Source of the DNA: Fidelibacterota bacterium
GTDB taxonomy: Bacteria; Fidelibacterota; UBA8477; JABMPR01
Length of the DNA: 37,558 bases
Direction: 5' to 3'
Assembly: GCA_013202385.1 (NCBI GenBank)
Contig: JABMOT010000118.1
Location: 1 to 37,558, forward strand
This document shows, piece after piece, positions 32,587 through 37,558 of this stretch (positions are counted from its first letter, which is position 1; each line of letters opens with the position of its first letter). A program made the translations under genes and the position numbers. Below the pieces are notes generated by a model that saw only the letters and a list, made by a program, of their open reading frames with translations, was not told where the DNA came from and did not search any database.

Positions 32587-33617
32587 ATTTTCTTGATATT
32601 TGAAAAATTTACAGTGCAGACTATGGGAAGGTGATCAGAAAAACCCCCAGAGTATTGGGTACCGCGAAATGAGCGCAAAGGCCAGCCGGAGTAATCACCA
32701 TCTTTTTCAAAAATGTAGTCTGGTGTAAATGGATGAGTAGATTCGAAACCCCAGCTATAGGATTGTTTATCGGTCATTCCCTGAGAAATGATGATCTGAT
32801 CCAGCACAGTCCATTTCCCTCGATACATAACAGTGCCCGTATTTGGGTCTTCATCGAGTTTCCATGTTGTATTAATAAGATCACTTGGATAAGCATTTGG
32901 ACTCATTTTATGGGCTCTCAGCACTTCGTTTAGAGATGGATCGTCAGGATAATCATTGAAATCGCCTAAAATGATGATATCTGCCTGTGAATCCTTAACT
33001 AATAGTTGATCCACACGGGTACGCAGGGTGGAGGCAGCAACTCTACGTAGGGGTTCCGTAACAGCCTGTCCGCCCCATCGGGACGGCCAATGGTTAACAA
33101 AGACATAGATAGAATGTTTGCTTGGATCGTCTGCTAGTCTGAATTCTGCTTCAATGATATCTCTTGTCTTTTCATCACCAGCGAGATAAATGGTTAAAAA
33201 CTGCTTGTTAACGAGTCTGAGAAGCTTCGGATTATAGAGCAGTCCGCAATCAATGCCACGCTCATCGGGGGATTCCTTGTGGACGGCGGACCAACCGAGT
33301 TTTATAAACTGCTGGTTCAGTCTATTCAATACTTCGAAGTTTTCTATTTCAGCCAGACCGAGAATAGCCAGGTCATTCTGGGCATTCATGTCGTGAATAA
33401 CCTGGGTAAGGTTCTGACATTTTTTTGTGAGGCGCCCTTCAGTCCACTCATACTTGCCAGCAGGTGTGAAATCCTCGTCTGATGTGGCAGAATTATCTAG
33501 AGTGTCAAAGAGATTTTCCACATTCCAAAAGGCGACCTGGAATTGAGTCTGACCAGATAATCCGTTAGGCTGACAGATCATTAGCGCGAAAATAGGGAGG
33601 AGCTGGAATGCTTTCAT
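32583..33617 (-). CDS. Secreted endonuclease/exonuclease/phosphatase-fold protein
   Basis: The 344-residue protein has a signal peptide (hydrophobic stretch to about residue 21, ending near 'GLSGQ'), so it is exported. The EEP (DNase I-like) fold motifs are complete: Asn in 'FWNVENLFD', Glu in 'LGLAEIEN', His in 'VNHWPSRWGG', Asp/Asn in 'ILGDFNDYPDD' and the closing 'GGFSDHLPI'. These coordinate Mg2+ and hydrolyse phosphodiesters; the substrate (DNA, RNA or phospholipid) cannot be told. The 'WNVENLFD' and 'HWPSR' wording is that of a common extracellular group in FCB bacteria. It starts one base inside the symporter stop (TAATG) and is followed by glgA. Confidence 0.85.
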   Translation of the reverse strand: MKAFQLLPIFALMICQPNGLSGQTQFQVAFWNVENLFDTLDNSATSDEDFTPAGKYEWTEGRLTKKCQNLTQVIHDMNAQNDLAILGLAEIENFEVLNRLNQQFIKLGWSAVHKESPDERGIDCGLLYNPKLLRLVNKQFLTIYLAGDEKTRDIIEAEFRLADDPSKHSIYVFVNHWPSRWGGQAVTEPLRRVAASTLRTRVDQLLVKDSQADIIILGDFNDYPDDPSLNEVLRAHKMSPNAYPSDLINTTWKLDEDPNTGTVMYRGKWTVLDQIIISQGMTDKQSYSWGFESTHPFTPDYIFEKDGDYSGWPLRSFRGTQYSGGFSDHLPIVCTVNFSNIKKI

Positions 33618-35623
33618 TACATTTCTTTTTCAGCACGTAGTGCTCTACCCTCTACCAATAGCCCCGCGTCAATTAAATCGGGTGTCATATAAACGACACC
33701 GTCTTCATCATGCGGTTCGGCATATACTGAGTGAACCGATTTTAAGCCGCCTAACCAGCGACGTTTATCACTGAGATAAACGAGATCTCCAACGTTGGCA
33801 GCCATTTCTTTCATCTGCATATGAGAGAATCGAACATATGAATCACTGGACGCTTCAATTTTCCAATGGACAACGGGTTCTTCACCGGGAACATCGTTTG
33901 GTTTCGAGCCCTTGAACATCTCTCGAGCCTTGTCCAGCGTCCAAACTGTAATTCCATCAAGTTTCTCGTCACTTGCAGCGTTTAGCACAAAAGAGTTGAT
34001 CATATTTGCGAAGCCCCAGATCAGGGTGTAATATACTTTTCCGAAAGCAGAAACGGGGCTGTCAGTACTGTGGAGATGAGCTTTGGCATTGGATACAACT
34101 TTTGCAGTAAATATTTCGATTTTCACCTCGACCTTACGCGTAAAGATGAAGGAAAATACGACGCCAGATACAAGACAGACCAGCGTATTATAAAGTGCAC
34201 GGATATAAGTATAGGGATGGGTAACATCCATCTCAATACCGTGGTCAAATGGACCGATCAGACCTGCAGGGTATTTATTGCCCAGCCACATGAGGACGGC
34301 GCCGACCAGGAATGTCGCGACCGCAGCAAGGGTTGTATATCTTTTCCAGAATATTCCCAGAAAAATGGCGATCACCAGGGGTGGGGTCATCGTGCTATGG
34401 AAAAATCCATGGGCTTCATATAAAGTTGGAAAATTATCAAAAAATGTTACAGCAACAACGCCCAGTAACGTGGCTCCAGCAGAAATAACCATAGCAGCAT
34501 GAAGGTAGTGTTTATCATCCCTGTCTTTTACGATGGGTCTGTAAATATCATTAATCACGACAGCGGCCACAGCATTTATCAAGGTATCCACGGTTGACAT
34601 GAGGGCCGCCACAACAGCGGCAATAATAAACGCAAAGACCACCTCTGAGGTTGTCACCAGCGAAGCTACCTGGGTGAAGACATGGTCAAGTTTGATAGCT
34701 GTATCCCATTTTTCCGGGGTAACAATGCTAATGGCCTTGCCAATCCAGCCTGCATTGCTTACAACTACAGTCGAGATGGGTAGCAGGAATAGAATATTGA
34801 ATGCTGCAGCTTTCCGCCCCTCATTCACAGATTTTGTGGCCATAAATCGCATGATCAAGCCCTGATTCATGAAAAGAAAGCCCACTGATCCTGCCACGCC
34901 ATCCTGCCAGAATATCCCAACAAAATTGAAATTGCTCGGTTTATTAAAATGAGCCAAAGGCAGTTTGAAATCTGCCGGCAGGGCATTCCAGAAAATATCA
35001 AAACCGCCGAGATAGTTGATACCCAAAATAAAGACCAGAAGTCCAGCAAAGATGAGCACGAAGCCTTGTGCAAGATCGGTGAATATCACCGCTGTTTGGC
35101 CCCCAAAGGTGATATAAATACCTGCGACTATTGCTACTACCCACACAATTGTATACAGGTCCCAGCCCAAAAGGGGCTCGAGGGTCTTACCCATGGTCAG
35201 AAAACCAATGGCAATATATCCGATCATGTAACCTAGAATGGCAATGGTTGCCAGAATTCGAACATTACGGTTAAAACGTCTTTCAAAATAATCAGGAATT
35301 GATCGAATTCTGGTATAGTAGACAATCGGTAGCCACCCAAAGAGGAAAAAGGGTAAAAAGAACCAATCGTTCATGTAGGTCATGGTAGATGAAAATCCAT
35401 GCTCGAAGGCTTTGGCAGAATATTTCAAAAAGGAGTGGGAACCCACGCCCGTAGCCACAATGGACATGGTGATCAGCCACCAGGAAAATCTTCGGCCACT
35501 AAAAAAGAAGTCATTTGTGTTTTTATTATATTTGGCGAAATAGGAACCGAAACCCAGAATCAATACAAAATATCCGGCTATGATAATCCAGAAGATCGGT
35601 GTGGTATGTATAGCTTGTTCCAT
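33617..35623 (-). CDS. Sodium:solute symporter family protein
   Basis: The 668-residue inner-membrane protein belongs to the SSS family. It has about 13 hydrophobic helices up to residue 500, with the family patterns 'NDFFFSGRRFSWWLITMSIVATGVGSHSFL', 'RSIPDYFERRFNRNVR' and 'SVDTL'-like 'ALMSTVDTLINAVAAVVINDIYRP' where Na+ is bound. After the last helix a cytoplasmic C-terminal region of roughly 150 residues follows, including 'DKLDGITVWTLDKAREMFKGS' and a final 'RALRAEKEM'; this tail is longer than in simple solute carriers. The solute cannot be assigned; sugars, amino acids or organic acids are all possible. AGGAGA precedes the ATG. A small two-helix protein lies 9 bases upstream. Confidence 0.88.
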   Translation of the reverse strand: MEQAIHTTPIFWIIIAGYFVLILGFGSYFAKYNKNTNDFFFSGRRFSWWLITMSIVATGVGSHSFLKYSAKAFEHGFSSTMTYMNDWFFLPFFLFGWLPIVYYTRIRSIPDYFERRFNRNVRILATIAILGYMIGYIAIGFLTMGKTLEPLLGWDLYTIVWVVAIVAGIYITFGGQTAVIFTDLAQGFVLIFAGLLVFILGINYLGGFDIFWNALPADFKLPLAHFNKPSNFNFVGIFWQDGVAGSVGFLFMNQGLIMRFMATKSVNEGRKAAAFNILFLLPISTVVVSNAGWIGKAISIVTPEKWDTAIKLDHVFTQVASLVTTSEVVFAFIIAAVVAALMSTVDTLINAVAAVVINDIYRPIVKDRDDKHYLHAAMVISAGATLLGVVAVTFFDNFPTLYEAHGFFHSTMTPPLVIAIFLGIFWKRYTTLAAVATFLVGAVLMWLGNKYPAGLIGPFDHGIEMDVTHPYTYIRALYNTLVCLVSGVVFSFIFTRKVEVKIEIFTAKVVSNAKAHLHSTDSPVSAFGKVYYTLIWGFANMINSFVLNAASDEKLDGITVWTLDKAREMFKGSKPNDVPGEEPVVHWKIEASSDSYVRFSHMQMKEMAANVGDLVYLSDKRRWLGGLKSVHSVYAEPHDEDGVVYMTPDLIDAGLLVEGRALRAEKEM

Positions 35624-35632
35624 GATTCTCTC

Positions 35633-35851
35633 CTAGAAATTCAGCGCAGCGTAAGTTAAAAAAGTATGAATCCCCAGATAATAAAAGTACCCGAAAAGGA
35701 GTACATAGAACCAACGTTTGTGCATGGGTCGGTCAAGTTTGAGTGATTTTGATTTAACAATAATAGTCATTCCAGCCAAAAAAATAATTCCACCAGCTAC
35801 ATACAGATAGATAACAGGTAGCCAGGTCCTGAAGAAAGTGAGCTCATGCAT
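35633..35851 (-). CDS. Small two-helix membrane protein, likely symporter partner
   Basis: This 72-residue protein is real by context: AGGAGA lies about 10 bases before its ATG, and the symporter gene follows after nine bases. It has two transmembrane helices ('WLPVIYLYVAGGIIFLAGMTIIV' at about 10-32 and 'WFYVLLFGYFYYLGIHTFLTYAALNF' at about 47-72) joined by a basic loop 'KSKSLKLDRPMHKR', so both ends probably face the periplasm. I do not recognise a family. Small subunits paired with SSS transporters are known (for example the YhdT-type partner of PanF), so a helper or stability role is likely. Confidence 0.7.
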   Translation of the reverse strand: MHELTFFRTWLPVIYLYVAGGIIFLAGMTIIVKSKSLKLDRPMHKRWFYVLLFGYFYYLGIHTFLTYAALNF

Positions 35852-36044
35852 GAATTATTGATCTCCTAATTTCATTGAGATTGCAAATTAATTTCAGCGG
35901 AAAAAAATCAAACTGAATTCGGGTCGGTTTTGGGTATGAATCTAATATATATCTGATGATAACATTAACATTATCCAGACACCATAACTAAATCATGGTA
36001 TAAAATCGACTTTCTCCTCATGAAATGTCGACTATAATAGATCG
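35852..36044. promoter_or_regulatory. Divergent promoter region between the symporter unit and mtaB
   Basis: This 193-base gap separates divergent genes. For mtaB, a perfect TATAAT at 36033-36038 ends six bases before the ATG at 36045, with no clear -35 hexamer. An imperfect palindrome, TCGAC at 36006-36010 with GTCGA at 36028-36032 (and TTTC/GAAA inside), brackets the -35 to -10 spacer and could be an operator. For the minus strand, TATATT (35949 to 35944) is a possible -10 with a weak -35. The interrupted palindrome GATAACATTAACATTATC at 35958-35975 lies at that -35 position. The minus-strand gene has a normal ribosome-binding site. Confidence 0.5.
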
Positions 36045-37349
36045 ATGCAAAACAGAATAAAAAAGGTCGCATTTCATACACTGGGCTGTAAGCTTAATTA
36101 TGCAGAGACGTCAACAATTGCCCGGAAATTCGAAGCTGCTGGCTACATCAAGAAGGAATTCAACGAAGCAGCAGATTTATATGTAATCAATACATGTTCT
36201 GTCACTGAAAATGCAGATCGGGAGTTTCGAAAAATAGTTCATCGCGCAAAACGAATCTCTCCTGACTCCAAGATCGCGGTAATCGGTTGTTATGCTCAAC
36301 TCAGACCGGATGCCATCATTGAATCCGCTGCTGTTGATCTGGTATTGGGTGCCAAGGAAAAATTTAATATTCTCCAGCACATTGATTTTGAAACGAGTCA
36401 TTCAGAACCGCTAATTATCCAGGATAGCCAGATTGATGACATTCATGGATGTACGCCTTCATATTCAGTGGGAGACCGAACCCGATCCTTCCTTAAAATT
36501 CAGGATGGGTGTGACTATCCATGTACCTATTGTACCATACCAATGGCTCGCGGAAAAAGCCGCAGTATTGCACCAGATATTCTCATGGAGCAGGTACACG
36601 AGATCGCAGCACTGGGTGTCAAAGAAATTGTTCTTACGGGTGTCAATGTGGGGGACTATCGCTTTGGGAATGACTTTAAGCTCATCGACCTTTTGCAGCA
36701 ATTAGATGAAGTTCAGGGTATCGAGCGCTACCGCATTTCATCCATTGAACCCAATTTACTGACAGATGAAATCATAGATTTTGTCGCTAGATCCAGAACT
36801 ATTCTGCCACATTTTCACATTCCGCTCCAAGCTGGATCTGATACGGTGCTTGGACTCATGAAAAGGCGTTATGGTGTTGAGCTTTATAAGGATAGAATAC
36901 AAGCCGTGCGTTCAAAAATGCCAGATGCTGGGATCGGGGTTGACGTGATTGTAGGTTTTCCTGGCGAAGATGAATTTGAATTTGAGCAAACGTATTCTCT
37001 TATTGAGAGTCTCGATATTAGTTATCTCCACGTGTTTACGTATTCGGAACGACCGAATACTGAGGCAATACAATTGCCGGGGAAAGTTGGACTAAGAGAG
37101 CGAAAAGCACGCAACAAGCGCTTAACTGATCTTTCGCAAAGAAAGAATATGGCCTTTGCTTTGCGACAGATTAATAAACCCCAAAAAGTCCTCTTTGAAA
37201 GCCGTCACAATGGCCAAATATCTGGTATGACAGAAAATTATCTCAAAATCCATGTTGCAAGTCATGAAATTGGGCTGGAAAACCAAATTATTGATGTTGA
37301 GCTCACAGCTGTGGTTGATTCCATGTATATGGCCAGAATACTCACCTGA
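36045..37349 (+). CDS. mtaB: tRNA t6A37 methylthiotransferase MtaB
   Basis: MtaB adds a methylthio group to N6-threonylcarbamoyladenosine at tRNA position 37, a radical-SAM reaction using two iron-sulfur clusters. The 434-residue protein has the N-terminal cluster cysteines at 15 ('TLGCKLNYAE'), 51 ('NTCSVT') and 82 ('IGCYAQ'), and the radical-SAM C-x3-C-x2-C at 156, 160 and 163 ('CDYPCTYC'). A C-terminal TRAM domain follows ('VLFESRHNGQISGMTENYLKIHV'). The 'TLGCKLNYAET' opening separates MtaB from MiaB and RimO. No Shine-Dalgarno site is seen, and a perfect -10 ends six bases upstream of the ATG. A strong terminator follows at 37378. Confidence 0.93.
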   Translation: MQNRIKKVAFHTLGCKLNYAETSTIARKFEAAGYIKKEFNEAADLYVINTCSVTENADREFRKIVHRAKRISPDSKIAVIGCYAQLRPDAIIESAAVDLVLGAKEKFNILQHIDFETSHSEPLIIQDSQIDDIHGCTPSYSVGDRTRSFLKIQDGCDYPCTYCTIPMARGKSRSIAPDILMEQVHEIAALGVKEIVLTGVNVGDYRFGNDFKLIDLLQQLDEVQGIERYRISSIEPNLLTDEIIDFVARSRTILPHFHIPLQAGSDTVLGLMKRRYGVELYKDRIQAVRSKMPDAGIGVDVIVGFPGEDEFEFEQTYSLIESLDISYLHVFTYSERPNTEAIQLPGKVGLRERKARNKRLTDLSQRKNMAFALRQINKPQKVLFESRHNGQISGMTENYLKIHVASHEIGLENQIIDVELTAVVDSMYMARILT

Positions 37350-37377
37350 TTCAAACTACTCAGTTCAGAATAATGCA

Positions 37378-37416
37378 AAAAAGAGGCTGTCTCAGAACAT
37401 GAGACGGCCTCTTTTT
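37378..37416 (+). terminator. Strong intrinsic terminator after mtaB
   Basis: A 16-pair hairpin joins 37378-37393 to 37401-37416 with one G-U wobble and a 7-base loop. The G/C core (GAGGC, GTCTC) is flanked by A's on the left and T's on the right, so it can act in both directions. It lies 29 bases after the mtaB stop and closes this transcription unit. Confidence 0.9.
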
Positions 37417-37558
37417 AGTTAAGCCACGGATCCATACAGATTTTCACGGATTGATGTAAAATCAGTTCAAAAACTTATCCTTGGGCCTAGCGAGCTAAAA
37501 TTAGGTCACCAGAGTCTGATACATCACCGAACTTTCCCACAGATGACCCCTGCATACA
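37417..37558. other. Intergenic tail with degenerate 10-base repeats
   Basis: The last 142 bases show no convincing reading frame. At 37425-37454 three 10-base units occur in tandem, sharing the pattern A-C-x-G-A-T (CACGGATCCA, TACAGATTTT, CACGGATTGA). From memory, tandem CACGGATTxx repeats occur in intergenic DNA of many environmental bacteria; this may be a short, decayed copy. The rest shows nothing I can name, and the next gene lies outside the window. Confidence 0.4.

Noticed and set aside
1-37558. CRISPR arrays, tRNA or rRNA genes, insertion sequences, phage or integron signatures
   Set aside because: No regular spaced repeats, cloverleaf folds, transposase motifs or attachment-site repeats were seen; the window is a compact run of chromosomal genes.

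Overview
The window is a gene-dense chromosomal segment with AT-leaning coding and almost no intergenic space. It most likely comes from a Gram-negative member of the Fibrobacterota-Chlorobiota-Bacteroidota (FCB) group. Evidence seen: a PorV-type outer-membrane protein followed by a protein with a C-terminal type IX secretion (T9SS) sorting domain; several lipoproteins and outer-membrane beta-barrels including a BamD-like lipoprotein; and a GlyA with the extra internal segment common in Bacteroidota-like enzymes. A candidate phylum such as Marinimicrobia (SAR406) or a close relative fits, but this is inference from gene style, not a phylogeny.

Layout. 1-4595 (+): the tail of an unknown gene, a half-length degenerate glycogen-synthase-like protein, then a lipoprotein, a beta-barrel and a TPR lipoprotein of unknown role, with an attenuator-like hairpin between the first two. 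4616-7860 (+): rpiB, glyA, nrdR, an MlaF-type ATPase and a Trm112-like small protein. 7861-9313: a leader with a direct repeat and an intrinsic terminator, then porV. 9335-16866 (+): a T9SS-targeted, catalytically dead M6-protease-like protein, a 1040-residue protease/beta-propeller/beta-barrel fusion, a DUF5683-like membrane protein and BamD. 16877-20765 (+): nadD, a Na+/Ca2+ exchanger, a methyltransferase and ftsE-ftsX. 20967-23768 (+): hrcA-grpE-dnaJ without dnaK. 23731-28564 (+): a tightly packed block of a membrane-anchored helix-hairpin-helix (ComEA-like) protein, a 743-residue single-pass protein built of about seven repeats, a PilM-like protein and a PilN/PilO-like protein. 28561-29883 (+): rsmD, coaD and an FmdB-type zinc ribbon protein. 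29916-35851 (-): glgC, glgA, a secreted endonuclease/phosphatase-fold protein, a large sodium:solute symporter and its small two-helix neighbour. 36045-37349 (+): mtaB, possibly leaderless, closed by a strong terminator.

How it fits together. Many junctions overlap by 1-14 bases (ATGA, TTGA, TAATG), so long polycistronic units with translational coupling are likely. The most promising unexplained system is the 23731-28564 block. It looks like the inner-membrane PilM/PilN/PilO platform of a type IV filament or DNA-uptake machine, but is joined to a ComEA-like protein and an unrecognised repeat protein, with no pilin, secretin or motor ATPase beside it. Second in interest is the cell-surface block 8048-16866, where PorV, a T9SS cargo pseudoprotease and a surface protease fusion lie together. 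No tRNA, rRNA, CRISPR array, insertion sequence or phage gene was seen.
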